64,000 nt of DNA from Bryopsis sp. KO-2023 (Eukaryota > Chlorophyta > Ulvophyceae > Bryopsidales > Bryopsidaceae), in assembly GCA_030272585.1 (NCBI GenBank), contig BSYQ01000003.1:1612001-1676000 (forward strand), given 5' to 3'. Shown piece by piece: positions 14,530 through 26,034 of the stretch; within the stretch, counting starts at the first letter, position 1, and each line of letters begins with the position of its first letter. Made by a program: the position numbers and the translations under genes. A model generated the notes under the pieces. That model was given only the letters and a program-made list of their open reading frames with translations. It had not been told where the DNA came from and did no database searches.

Positions 14530-15075
14530 ATGCGCCGATCGCAACCTGGAGAAGCCCTGAACGCGAGGGACATCCAGCAAATTTTCAACACAATTTCTCG
14601 CATGTTTCACCGGCTGGACAGGGGCGGCGATTTGAGCGCGGAGGTTTCAGCCTCGTCCATGCATCTGGGCAAAATCCTCGCGCGGGTGTACGTTCGCTCC
14701 GCGGAAAAATCTCCAGATGATCTTCTCCGTGGGGTCGTGTCCATTTCCGGGGAGGCGGCTGGGGTTATCATTACTGCTTTACGGGTTGCGGTGCGATGGA
14801 GGCACATCAAGAGCAGGGAACTGTGCCATGAATGCTTGACACTGCTCTTGTCGGGCGCCGCGACCGCGGAGATTCAACATCCCGACTGTAGCGTCGACGA
14901 TGTCGCGTTGAGATTGATGTGGCCTTTGGTGGAATTCGTGTCTCCGGTTTTGACCACCCCCGAGAGCAAATCCGAAAGGGGAAAAAATAATGCCACTGTT
15001 TCGAAATGTATTGGATTGGCAAGGAGCTGTTGTCAATTCTCATCAAAAGCCGAAACATGTAGATGCACCGGGTAA
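14530..15075 (+). CDS. hypothetical helical protein
   Basis: An open frame with GC-rich coding bias. It continues upstream of 14530 as far as about 14410 in the same frame, but the upstream exon junction is unclear. The first usable ATG is at 14530, giving about 181 residues. The product looks helical, with motifs such as ARDIQQIFNTISRMFHRLD and AGVIITALRVAVRW, a cysteine-histidine pair (LCHECL) and a cysteine-rich tail. I do not recognise a family. It may be the last exon of a longer gene. Confidence 0.4.
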   Translation: MRRSQPGEALNARDIQQIFNTISRMFHRLDRGGDLSAEVSASSMHLGKILARVYVRSAEKSPDDLLRGVVSISGEAAGVIITALRVAVRWRHIKSRELCHECLTLLLSGAATAEIQHPDCSVDDVALRLMWPLVEFVSPVLTTPESKSERGKNNATVSKCIGLARSCCQFSSKAETCRCTG

Positions 15076-17248
15076 GAAGATAGGGAAAAAGAACCCCCCA
15101 TTGTTCAAAGATAAAATTTGCAGATCCCCCCCCACATACATACACACAACCACATACATACACACAGGAGCACTCTGGATATTCTATGGCCATTAACATG
15201 TACATCAAGCAATTACTCTTTTAGCCAAAATATTTCCAACTAACATATACATATCCAAAGGGTGGTGATGTGAACATGGTGGGGGTGTAAAATTCCGTCC
15301 CTAATTTTTATCAATAGTTATGCATGACTAATAGCTTAACACGCAGAAAATACGCAATTCCAACCACCTCCACAGAAAGGACTCGTGAGCTTTCTTCGAA
15401 AAGCCTTTTTTCAGCTCTTTTTTTAATACCATTTCCAGCATCTATTTTTTCTCTCTCTATTTTCAACACATTGACCTCACGGAGCCCTCCCTCAACTTTT
15501 TGTTTGTTTTTATCATTATTTAGCAGGTTGGGATGTCGCTTCCGAAGAAACTCACAAAAGCGAGATAAGACAACCGAGTGGATGGACAATTTGACAGGGG
15601 ACAGTTGTGCCTGCTGAGCTATTTTTTTCTTTTCGTTTTGACCTTATGTGCAAAGTTCCATCACCAAGCTGAACACACAGGTTTTGATTTTAATCTTTTG
15701 ATTTTAATCTTTTGTTTTCCCAAACGGGTGGAATACCAGTTTTTCACACGGGAAAAAAAATCGTTTCAACGAAAGTTCACACAGTAGATCTTTTTTTATT
15801 GTTGCTACGAAAATTCAAGAAGTTTCGGAGGGGATTTTGATGGCAATGATGGTTTGGACCAAGCGCTGCTTCCTCATTTGATATATTTTTTGGGGGGTTG
15901 GGCTCTGGTGGAATAACTCGAAGTCCTAGGTCCTTTGAACTTGTTGAATTTTAGCATTCTTAGTCATAATTGACCCCGCTTTTCATCTCCGTATTTTTTT
16001 AAAGGGGGTCAGTTTGTTGTTGCATGCTTTTATTATTACAGAGAAACGTCAAAGGTTTCGCTGCTCCGTAAGAATAATAAGAAAAATATCTGGGTTTTTC
16101 TATGGAAAGTGCTCGTTGATGGCTTCTGGCACGGGCTGGGCAATATCAACGTTTATATCTTTTTTTTTGAGGGGGGGTGGGGGTGGAGAGGAAAGACCAA
16201 AAAAAAAAGGGGGTGGTCAAGGTGTGAAATTGAAAGTGGGAGGGGTCTTCTTTTTTAGGTTTTAGTATATAATAACGAGTTGGGTCAGAGTGTCAGGTTT
16301 GTTCATAATGTCTTTTTACTATTCGAAGAAATTTGGGAGTGTGCTGAGCAACGTATGCAGACAAAGCCACTCGCCTGGTTTTTGTGGCACAGTAAGACTT
16401 GTTGATTCGATGGCTATCAGTGTAATATCACGAAATTATATCTCGCTGTGGGAAATTCGTTTCCTGTGCATGTGACATGGCATTCAAAGTTCGTTTCAAT
16501 ATCAGTGGTTCTTTGGGGGGGGGGGGGGGGTATTGTATCTAAGAGCATTATAGAATAGCATTTTAGATGCTTTACAGTTTGCAGCAAACCTGCTGATATT
16601 TTTCTAAGAGTTGACGAGGGCTCACCTTGTGGGATGCCAAAGGGGGGGGGGGATGTTTTTTTAGAGGGTTTTTTAGGAACAGGAAAAACTGTTGTTTTCT
16701 TCAGTGAACAGTGACTATTTTAGGCTTCAGTCTTGCTTTTAGGATTATTTACAAGTGCTATATAAGCCCTTGTTTTTTCGACTTTAGCTGGAGCTTCTAT
16801 TGGTTAATCCAAAGGAGATTGTCATTTTCATTTCGTGGTGGTTGAGATGTGTGTCTCTGATGGACATGTCCTGGCAATCCACGCTTATATTAAAAAACAA
16901 AAAAGGAATTAATTGTGATGAGAAACACAAATAAAGTTAAACAAGGGGTCGTGTGCCGAGACGGTGTTAATTCTTGCCACCTCCTCTCGTTGGTTCCTAC
17001 TTACTTCCACACACGCGTCTCGTATTTCTCTCTCTTGGAAGAACAAGGTTTAAATTGCACCCCCAAAAAACAAACAAACAATTGACAGCTGAGCCGACAA
17101 TTGTCGGCTCAGCTGTCACTACCTAATGTACATGCACCTAGGATGGATTTCTGGACATGAAATCCCCCGGCTCTCAATACTCGTCATAAAATGAAAAGAT
17201 TTTTTTTTCTTTAATTATTTATTTTTCGTGTTTCTTGCATGTGAAATC
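15076..17248. other. intergenic, G-run and T-run rich
   Basis: No gene recognised. Homopolymer tracts include an 18-base G run near 16514. The 36-bp perfect palindrome at 17083-17118 lies at the far end. Confidence 0.4.
17083..17118. repeat. 36-bp perfect palindrome
   Basis: TGACAGCTGAGCCGACAA is followed immediately by its exact reverse complement. There is no loop. It contains two PvuII-like CAGCTG sites and a central CAATTG. It could form a cruciform or mark the 3' ends of converging transcripts. Confidence 0.85.
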
Positions 17249-17530
17249 TTAAGTAGCAAAGGTATTCCCTAGCCTGATCTGTGCAGTGCCAGTCCCAAGG
17301 TTCCAGAGAGGATCCATTTTTGCCCTCAATGTTTGCACATACTTACCCGTTTTGGCGCGCACTTCTGCCTTGTATGTATAAATATCCTGGGAGGTTCGTA
17401 TGGCATGCCATATCAGATAGAAAAGGTACAGCGAATAGCTGATGTTGACCAAAAACAGGAGCATCCCAAAGGTCCATTGGCAATTGCTCGACGAATCGGA
17501 GAGTGGAACAGGGGCCCGGGGGGGAGCCTA
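17249..17530 (-). CDS. possible last exon of a small membrane protein
   Basis: Read on the minus strand, an acceptor-like tag near 17530 is followed by an open frame with one strong hydrophobic segment (LLFLVNISYSLYLFYLIWHA) and a charged, tyrosine-rich tail ending at a stop at 17249. A second open stretch at 17706-17900 on the same strand may be an upstream exon. No family is recognised, and the splice between the two is not established. Confidence 0.3.
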
Positions 17531-18890
17531 ACAACAAGCTGAATCGTTCTTACTATTGTTATTCTGATCAGTCAGGATAGCTTGATCCGAACGAGGCACG
17601 CCCCAACTTCAAGGCCACATGCAGTCAAACAGGCAAAGCACACCCCCTCTCTACTCCCCCCAAGAGAATCAATTTCAACTTCTCCTAGCCAAGAACGTTC
17701 GACGGTTAACGACATGTTTTGACATCGAAGACCTGCCTATATCGTCCAAAAAACTCCAAACTCCTAACCACCGCCACATTTAACACTACGCCGGTGTTGT
17801 CAGGCAGAGGGACTAGGAAAGATGCGACACCAGAAGCCGTTCCTCCACCATTGATTAGGGACTGACTTGAGTGATTGCATGTTGCTAGCCAGAACTCCAA
17901 ACTGCACCAGGAACTTGCAGCCTCCGAAGGTAATAAATTCGACCAATTCGACTATGGAGGCCCTCCATTGGAGGGACGACCAAGGAATAGAAGGAATAAA
18001 AAAAACTTACCAGGTGGGGCATCCCACCAAGAACTGTCTCGTTGCGTGTGTGTTATTACAACCAAGCCCTTATAAAGTCGCACTCGCCTTGGCTCGCATG
18101 GAATCGAGGCCGATGGTGTTCCGGCACTGCAGACGTCTCGATGAAGTGGAGTTCAAGGCTGCAGTCTCAGCTCGGCTGAGTTTTGGCAGGGAATTTCAGT
18201 ATGTCGCATCGAGGCAGTCTTGACCAGGTGTGTGTGTTTGTTCCCAGGTCGTGCCGCCATCGACTTCCCTCATCGTTTCGATTGTTTTGGTGTGGTCTGA
18301 CGTTCGTGGAGATCTTTGGACGTCATGCATGATATGGCTGGTGAGTTGTGTTACCACAGTGTGTTTGATTTGTCATGTCTTATCATTGTAAAAATGCTCC
18401 ACCTCACTTCTCTTCTCTCTTTTTGTCTTTCGAAAAGACTCTTTTCCCTTTGAAAAAAGCATCACATGGAGACTTGCTCTGAAACAATCGTTGTTGAAGG
18501 GCATATCTGTCTGCTGTGCTCAAGAAAACAATCATGAATCATCAATTGTATTAGTGCCTCATTTTTTTTTGAAGGTGGCAAAACTTTTGTTCTAACCTGA
18601 TATTGGGCCATGGTAACTCCGGAATTGAAAGAGGGATTGAACCCTCCCTGGCTGATTCAACACAATACAAAAGATGGTTGCTTGAAAGTTGGGGGAGATT
18701 TCCTTCCTGGCGCTGCAATTTTTCTTACACTGCTAACATCGACCCCCACACACCCACAAAGAACTGGAGCAAATCAAAAGAATTAGAATCCAATGAATAT
18801 TTTCTTTCCAAAGAATATCATCTGAGAATCCCCAGAATTTGACGCTGTTGCCGCCTCAAAAAAAAAATGAAACACTTGCAAAGTCCAAAT
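17531..18890. other. no gene recognised
   Basis: Short open frames on both strands around 17706-18223 could be exons of the membrane-protein gene to the left. Nothing between 18230 and 18890 looks coding. Confidence 0.3.
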
Positions 18891-21573
18891 TTAAGAAGAA
18901 GCAACTTCAGCGAATCGAGGAGAGTCACCTGCAAAAAGAGAACACAGAAATGAAGACGCAGAATACTACCCCCCCAAAAAAAACTAAATAAAAAATACGA
19001 AATACGACGTTAAGGGATGCTCAGTCAAAAAATGTCGCAAGAAAAAAAAAACAGATAAGCAAGACACTGATTCTTTTCATTTCTGAATTTGGGACGGTGC
19101 ACAAAGGCAGCAACAGCCTCAGATTTCCTTTCATTTTTTTTCGACTTTCTTTCTACTCCTTTTTTTCCTTTTTCTTTTTTTGTTCCTTGGAGGGGGAAAG
19201 GATGAATCGCTGGGTAAAAAAACTTACCATAGACGTATTCCTCGAACCTAGCCACCTCAACCTTGGAACCGAAGCAGACCTGAGACCTCTGGTCATAATC
19301 ATTGATGTCAACATCCAAAGCGCTGACGCACTTTCCGTCACAGCTGCTGGCACCTCCTGCCTGCTCGACCTGTACAAACCAAAGCAAAAATGTAAGAACA
19401 CACACACATCTCTTGATAAATTCTTGCAGGGAAAGAACAAACCAACGCAGAAATGTGAAAACACACATCTACCTATAAATTCGGGTAGGGAAAGAGCATG
19501 GAAAAACAAACCTCTGTCGAAAAAAACATCAGGCACCACCTCACAACACTTCCGAACAGAAAACCCCCATTCCAAGTGTTGATTGATTCCAGTCAAAATT
19601 ATGAGAAGAGAAGATCGAAGCTTACCATGAGGGCCAAAGGTGCAACCTCGAACAAGATTCTGAGCTTAGCCTTGGTGGATGGGGAGGTGACGTTGGAGAA
19701 AACACCCTTCTCCTTCACAATGATCTGGAACACGTCTGGCACCATACCTCCAGTGTACCTCAAAGTGTACTTCTCACCGATGTAGTAGTTCACCAACTTC
19801 TCGTAGTTGGGGTTGTCGAAGGTGGCCCTCAAGTTACCAGGAGCGAACATCTTACCCTCCCCTGAAAAATAAAGCAACCGAAAACGCACATTGAAACTCT
19901 AGCACCGAGAATATGAACCCATAATTCCAACGTACAAATCAACTTCTTCGCACCCCTCCCCCCCCCAAAAAAAAAAGAAAAATAATAAAATAAAATTGAT
20001 TGATCAGCTGGAATATCGCACTGGATGCCCACACAAATGCTTACAGACAGAAAGTAGGGCAATTTCTCTTGACTCACCAATTTCAGTGGTCTCCTTCACG
20101 TGCACCCACTTGCCATCATTGTCCAACAAAAACTCATGGGTTCCTGGGTATCCCTTGATGGCAAGGCAGTACACGGTTCGGGGTCCGTAGATACCCATAC
20201 CAGAAGCAGCCTGCAGTTCAGATCACCACTCAATACTCCAAAACAAAGAGTTATTGTGTTTCAACCACTGCCCCAAAGACTGCCATGAGCCAGCGTGAGT
20301 GTCTAAATTCTCCCCTCCCCCCTTGTTAATTTACCAATCAACAGAATTTCCTGTGCCTGCAATCGATTTACCTGATCAGAACCCTTGATTCCCTTCAAGT
20401 TGGCTCCAGGCCAGACTCCGAAGATGGTTCCAACAGTGAAGTTGGTGTCGACGATGGAAGAACCATCAAGGGGGTCGAAAGCAACACTGAAACCCTCTCC
20501 TGCAAGAAACCCATAAAAACTGCTCCGATCAGAATACATATTCCTCAATCATTGACTACTCGGCAGTGTAGTAGTGTGGTGCAAGAAACAAGGAAAGAAA
20601 ATACCGGAAAAAAGGTTGAAATATTACCTCCCATGGCAACTGGCTCTGGCACCTCCTCGGAGCAGGCAAACTCGCACACATTCTATAAAACAAACACAAG
20701 CTCCTGATTCTCCCTGTTCACATCCCTTGCGTCCACAAGTAACAGATTCGCAAGATCGAAAAAGTTCCACATGGTAAAATGGTAAAGTGTAACTGCCACA
20801 GATTCGAGTGCTTTTTTACTTTTTTTTTCGACTTTTCCTCAGGCGTCGGCGACTCACCGAGTATGTGAGGGCCTCGAAGAGGAGCTTATCAGCGACCAAG
20901 TCGACGGCCAACTGCTCATCACCGAAGGAGTTCACGCAAGCGGTGGCAGCGCAGGAAGCGGTCCTGACCTGAATTGCAACGGAAATACTGTCAACCTCTC
21001 GTCCGAAAAGCGTTTAGATAAGGGTCGAAGCTGTTTCGGGACACCAACCTTGAAGGCAATGGTACGGATGCACTCGCCCAAGCTCATCATCAGCTGGCGG
21101 AGCTTGATGTCGTCGGTGGCCTCGATGAGGAACTCCTCAAGAGAGTCACCGATCTATGGAAAACAGGAAAACGACCAACAGGGTCAGGACAGCTTTTCTT
21201 CAATGAACCCAATGGCGAGCGAAAAAAGAGCAGCGCGCACGTGAGCTCGTTTCTAACTGACCTTGGCCTGGGCGGCGACGGCATTCTTCCTGGCAACGGC
21301 TGGCTTGCGCGCAGAGAAAGCGCTGGTCTCGCCGAGGAAAACGTTCCTGGCGGGGTTGCCGGGGGCGGCACGCACGCCAGTCACAGCCTTTTGTCGAAAC
21401 GTCGAATTGTTAGAGTTTGCATTGCGCTTAGCTCGCCCGCTACTGCTTCCTCAACAACCAGAATACGACAGACGCACAAGGGGAATACTGACCTTGGCCA
21501 TTGGGGCGGCTCTTCGGCCAGTGACGGTGGCGCGAGCCAAGGTAGGGCACTGAGAAGCCAACATGGAAGCCAT
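18891..21573 (-). CDS. sedoheptulose-1,7-bisphosphatase, chloroplast
   Basis: A Calvin-cycle enzyme that dephosphorylates sedoheptulose-1,7-bisphosphate in the stroma. Ten exons keep phase throughout: 21493-21573, 21262-21387, 21049-21153, 20858-20968, 20628-20682, 20372-20499, 20078-20210, 19626-19861, 19228-19369 and 18891-18928, giving 384 residues. The first 68 or so residues form a basic, alanine-rich transit peptide starting [19 protein letters not shown]. SBPase signatures follow: [14 protein letters not shown], the metal and substrate motif [13 protein letters not shown], the GIYGPRTVY segment and [14 protein letters not shown]. The pair of cysteines in [12 protein letters not shown] has the CxxxxC spacing of the thioredoxin-regulated disulfide known from plant SBPases. 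Codon use (TTG, AAC, ACC, GGT, GAG) is sharper than in neighbouring genes, as expected for high expression. Confidence 0.96.
19958..19976. repeat. C-run/A-run junction tract
   Basis: Nine C followed by ten A in an SBPase intron. This is one of a recurrent class (see findings). Confidence 0.8.
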
Positions 21574-22455
21574 TTTGGGAGGTATGCGTGCGAAGGAAGT
21601 GTTGGGAAGTGAAAACAGGTGGAAGAAGCAAAACGGAGTAAGGCAGCTGTTGCTGGTGTCGCAGGTTTTGTGCGAAGTGAGCCAATCGCTCGTACGATTT
21701 GACGACTTGATGATGGCGGCTTTTTGTCAGTCTGCGCCCAATCGGCTGCAACTGAATGAAAAGTCTGGTCCCCTTCTGTTCTGGCTGCGCATGATTATAT
21801 GCTGGCACCTTCTTGGGACCTTTACGGGCTCCTGGTTTCTATCACCGCCTTGTTCTTATGTGCAAAATATTTGCATCTGAACAAAGCCCTTTGGTTGCAA
21901 GGTTATGATTAATTAGTGTCAAAGTGCGCATGTGTTCATCGCACAAGATGAATGAGTTTGATACGTCCCAGTCTTCACACGAACAAAACCTTCCTGAGAC
22001 CCGGTTAACCCCTATGCAGCCACGGGAAGAATCAACCGCTTGAAAAATGTAGGAGAGATGAGCACACTGCGAAGCGCCTCACATGGTTCCGCCGCCGCCG
22101 CCACAAATATGGCGTCAAGTTTCTTATAATCACATCCAGCCGTTGTGTTGTGTTTGGGTTAGAGCACTTGTGCAGCTCTTGCAAGGCCTTCATCGTTTCC
22201 TCGAGGCGAACGAACTTGGTACATCCGACCCTTGAGACCTTTGTGACGTTTTCTATAGAATCGTCAAGAAACTTGGTGGCGGCTCAGATGGTTATATTTG
22301 TGATAAGGAGGGTAGGCGTTTGGAGTTCTGCGACGAGTACGTGTTGTGTGGGTAGTTGGCGGAGCGCGAAAAGTTTTAAAACCACCTTTCAGCCGAATCG
22401 AGGCGTGGTTGGTGCTGTCGGCATCGCGTGTGTTCTCTTCGAACGATAATGTGAA
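21574..22455. promoter_or_regulatory. divergent upstream region of SBPase and the TPR gene
   Basis: 882 bp between two start codons facing apart. It contains a GCC repeat near 22088-22103. No classical TATA element was identified. The role as a shared promoter is inferred from gene orientation. Confidence 0.4.
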
Positions 22456-22917
22456 ATGGAGCAGGAAAAACATGCTCAACTGCTCAGGACCCAAGCGAAG
22501 CATTTGTTGGTTCGGCAAAAATTCAAAGATGCCAGTGAACTGTTGACCCAAGCCATTCGACTGACTCCTGGGAACTACAAGCTCCACCGCTTGAGAAGTT
22601 TGGCGTATTCTTGTCAGCAAGACTACGATCATGCTCTGGCGGATGCGATCGCACTCATTCACCTGAAGCCTTCTTCCCCAGATGGATTCTATCACAAGGG
22701 GTATGCTCTGTATCACATTGGCGACTTCGCTGGAGCGGCGAACTCTTTCCAGGAGGCTTTGAAATTGAGTCCGTCGGATCGAATACTGAGGCAGGGCTTC
22801 TGGGATGCCATCACGCTGATGTCACAAAGCAGAAGTAACCCTGCTAACAGCGCAGGAGACGGTGGCGGCTTGGCGAAGAGTGAAACCTGTACAGAAGAAT
22901 CGCCCAGCTTGTCGTAG
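22456..22917 (+). CDS. small TPR-repeat protein
   Basis: An intronless 153-codon gene. Residues of about 5-115 form three tetratricopeptide repeats with the expected small and aromatic positions, for example FKDASELLTQAIRLTPGN, DYDHALADAIALIHLKPSS and DFAGAANSFQEALKLSPSD. The arrangement recalls the N-terminal TPR domain of HOP/STI1-type co-chaperones, but the DP repeats and other TPR blocks are missing. The acidic, serine-rich C terminus has no recognisable domain. Likely a protein-protein adaptor; the partner is unknown. Confidence 0.8.
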   Translation: MEQEKHAQLLRTQAKHLLVRQKFKDASELLTQAIRLTPGNYKLHRLRSLAYSCQQDYDHALADAIALIHLKPSSPDGFYHKGYALYHIGDFAGAANSFQEALKLSPSDRILRQGFWDAITLMSQSRSNPANSAGDGGGLAKSETCTEESPSLS

Positions 22918-23167
22918 CAGTGCTGGGTGGTTCGTGTCCAAGAAATGGGGGCAGACTGGAAGGATAGTTTCATGTGGTTAGCGTTTGCTGTTGGTAGAGA
23001 GGTGGATTGTGAAAATGGATGTTGCATGTGTGGTGGTGGTTTTAACGGGGAGGAATGCAGCTATTCCAAAGCAAAACAAACAGTACTGGCCATGTCACTG
23101 TTACACTCTCGTCAATTCCATCAAGTCACTTCCATTAAATCAATTGCTAGGCAGATTCAGGCATGGT

Positions 23168-25811
23168 TCATGCGAGACAAGCCTCAAACGCCTCTTGAAA
23201 CTCTTCCTTGTTCAAATCTTTCCCAATGAACACCATTTTGCTCACCCTCTTTTCCCCCTCCTTCCATTCTCTGTCGGGAATGCCATCAAACATCATGTGA
23301 ACTCCTTGGAAAACAAATCTCCTATCCTGGTCTTTGATGGCAAGCACCCCTTTCATTCTGTATAAGTCCTCCCCTCTGGTTTGGACCAGGAACCCCAGCA
23401 GGTAATTCAGATTGTCCAGATCCATGTCGCCATCCACCTCCAGGCTGACTGATTGGACCTCATCATCGTGAACATGGTTGGCATGATGATGGTGATCATC
23501 ATGTGCATCCCCATGCGCATGTTCATGTTCATGTGCATGTGCATGTTCGTGTTCATCATGTGAATGCGCATGCTCATGATCGTGCGATGATTTTTCCGTC
23601 ACCTCAAGCTGTTCAAAAAAGGGAAAATGAGAGAATGAGAACCACCACATTCTTTATCACTTCCTCCTTTCCTGCCAACACAAGCTCAATTTCATGCACC
23701 ATACAATCACCATCCGATAGAACACAGCGATTCCTTGGAACTTTTCCAGAGATTGAACCACCACTCGCACCTGCTCTTCCACCCTCTTGAGATCAAAGCC
23801 GCCTACACCCAGCACGTAATCCACAGGAACGCTTGAATACTGGCCTCGACGCACTGTTGCCATGGTGTTGATAGTCTTTATCCTCGATTCAAGCTCAGAA
23901 AGAGGCAAATCCTGCAAAGTGAAAAGACATCTCGCCACAATCAATTCATGGAAAGCAACCCCTCAATCATTAAACCACAAAGCGTCGCTGTCTTGAGCGA
24001 CGACCACCCCAATGATTGAGTAGCTTAGAAAGCAGCACCACCCGAACAGTATCATTGAAGGTACGTCAGCTTTTAATTGCATCAGGAATTTCATGAAAAT
24101 TCCATTTTCATCCACACAGACTTCCGCAAAAAGCAAAAGGCAGGCATAAAAGAATGCAAGCGATTCCAACCGCACCTCCACAAGGTCCGTTTTGTTCAGC
24201 ACGATACGATCTGCATAAGCGATCTGTTCCACAGCCTCGTTCGTGTTCCCAGTGTCGCTGTGCTTGGTCAAATGTCTCTCCACATGCTTAGCATCCACCA
24301 CCGTAACAACGCCATCCAGGCGAACCTTGGAGTGCATCGTCATGTCCATGTAAAAGGTGGAGATAATTGGGCCAGGATTCGCCAGGCCTGTCGCATCCAC
24401 GACAATCAAAATATTTTTAACTGTGCTCAGCACAATATATAGCTGTGACTATCCGAATAAGCATGTAAGACATTGCCTGGTTTTCCTCAACCTCTAGACA
24501 ATGGTGGTGAATTAACCAGTTTCTTTCGAAGGAAATACCTGTCGTCTCTATGATGACATGGTCGAACGTATCCTTGCGTTCATACTGAAATCAAACCACA
24601 CAGATTTCTGTTTCAGTGCTCAACCATCCAATCCATGCAACCTTTGAAAACACAGCCGGAGGCTCCCTAGCGAAATTAACGTCTTTTCATGTAGTTTCCT
24701 TCAAACACTCCACTCATCAATCGACATCGATGCACAATTTCTGAAATTGGTCGATGGCTTACCAAGGCATTGAGACTTTTTATCAGATCTTCCCGGACAG
24801 TGCAGCACAAGCATCCTACCAGCAAAAAAGTGTGACATGTAAAGACTCGCGAAGGGGGAAAAAAAATACACCCCAGCAACAAACCAACCATATGGTATAT
24901 ATACAGTCTGATGGGTTCAGCAATCGACCTAATTCTCTTAGTGATGCCATGATTTTTCTCCTTTTTTTGGAAAGGGGGGTGGGGGGAAGGGTTGCATTTA
25001 CCGTTGTTTAGAACCATAATTGTATCATCACTGTCTTTGAGTTGTTCTTGGCGCGCCACAAGGGAGCTGTCGATATCAATTTCACCAAACTGCATAGAAA
25101 TGTCAAAAGAAATCATCAACATCCATGTGAATTCCCCAACATTGAATTTCCAGGATTCGAGTTTTTTTCCCTCCCTCTCCCACATGTCATCTGATTTGAA
25201 ATTCAAAATGAATAGTGAATCCACACGCTCTGGATGGTTTTCATCTTCCTGTATTTTTCTTGCATTCTTTCGAAATGCTGAGAGGAGCATTGATTTAAAA
25301 GAACCTCCTGGACTGGAGTGCGTTTGTTTGGCAAACCTCGTTTTCAATCACTGCGATCCTCCTCCCATGCTCGTTGGTCAAAATGTGATTCAAGAGAGTG
25401 GTTTTCCCGGAACCCAAAAATCCTGTTATGACCTGCACATTGCATTCACACCAACATTAACAACAGCCCATTTGCATCGATGTTCTGTAGATTTTTTTCT
25501 CGAATCGTCCAGCCACAGGTCCATGCAGATTTCTATGCTGCTGCTGCAAAACACCAATGAGGAGGACTCACAGTGACTGGAATTCTTGAATCGGTGGTAG
25601 ACGAAATAGAGGAAGCCTGCGTCACTTGGCTGGACCGGAAAACCCTCGCGTAGCCGACACCCCTGCCAGATGCAAAATTGGGGGAGAAAGAAGGACGTGT
25701 TTGAGGCTGATGGCGGGTGCATCGCCGATTCCCAACAGCGAGTCTGCCGACACTCGCTCTGCATGCGTAGGATGTCGAGCATGGCGTCCCTACCGAGCGA
25801 ATGCAACGCAT
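23168..25811 (-). CDS. CobW/COG0523 (ZNG1-type) metal-chaperone GTPase
   Basis: A GTPase of the family that delivers zinc or a related metal to client enzymes. Eight exons fit in phase: 25572-25811, 25337-25432, 25002-25089, 24763-24815, 24539-24584, 24176-24387, 23771-23911 and 23168-23608, giving about 438 residues. The first 75 residues are arginine- and serine-rich and look like an organelle presequence. Then come the Walker A motif GFLGSGKTT, the family's GCLCC metal site made by a splice junction, the ETTGLANP switch and NKTD for guanine binding. A histidine-rich linker at about residues 300-345 has repeated H-E/D-H units, followed by the C-terminal CobW domain with the GVLAIKDQDRRFVFQGVH strand pair. 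All nucleotide and metal motifs are intact. The partner metal and client are not determined by sequence. Confidence 0.95.
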
Positions 25812-26034
25812 GGTTCAAAATTCGAGGCCACTCGAGCGCAACCAACACCAACACTCCGACAATCGCAATGTGTAGGATCGAATTCTTGAAGGAACTGTTT
25901 CGACGAGCTGAATAGATAATGACGTGTCAGCCCAACAGCACCAACCGTTTCTGCGCGGATGGACATCGTGGTTGATTGAGTTTGGTGGATCAAGCCGTGA
26001 TAAAGAATCGTTTGAAGTGCCGGGCGTTGCAAAA
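25812..26034. promoter_or_regulatory. 223-bp divergent upstream region of the CobW-type gene and COQ4
   Basis: The two start codons face away from each other with 223 bp between them. No TATA-like element is obvious. A bidirectional promoter is inferred from spacing. Confidence 0.5.

Noticed and set aside
23503..23790. Plus-strand frame rich in His-Val-His
   Set aside because: It is the antisense reading of the histidine-rich loop of the CobW-type GTPase.
24676..25347. 223-codon minus-strand frame across the CobW-type gene
   Set aside because: It runs through introns; only the spliced pieces 24763-24815 and 25002-25089 match the family.
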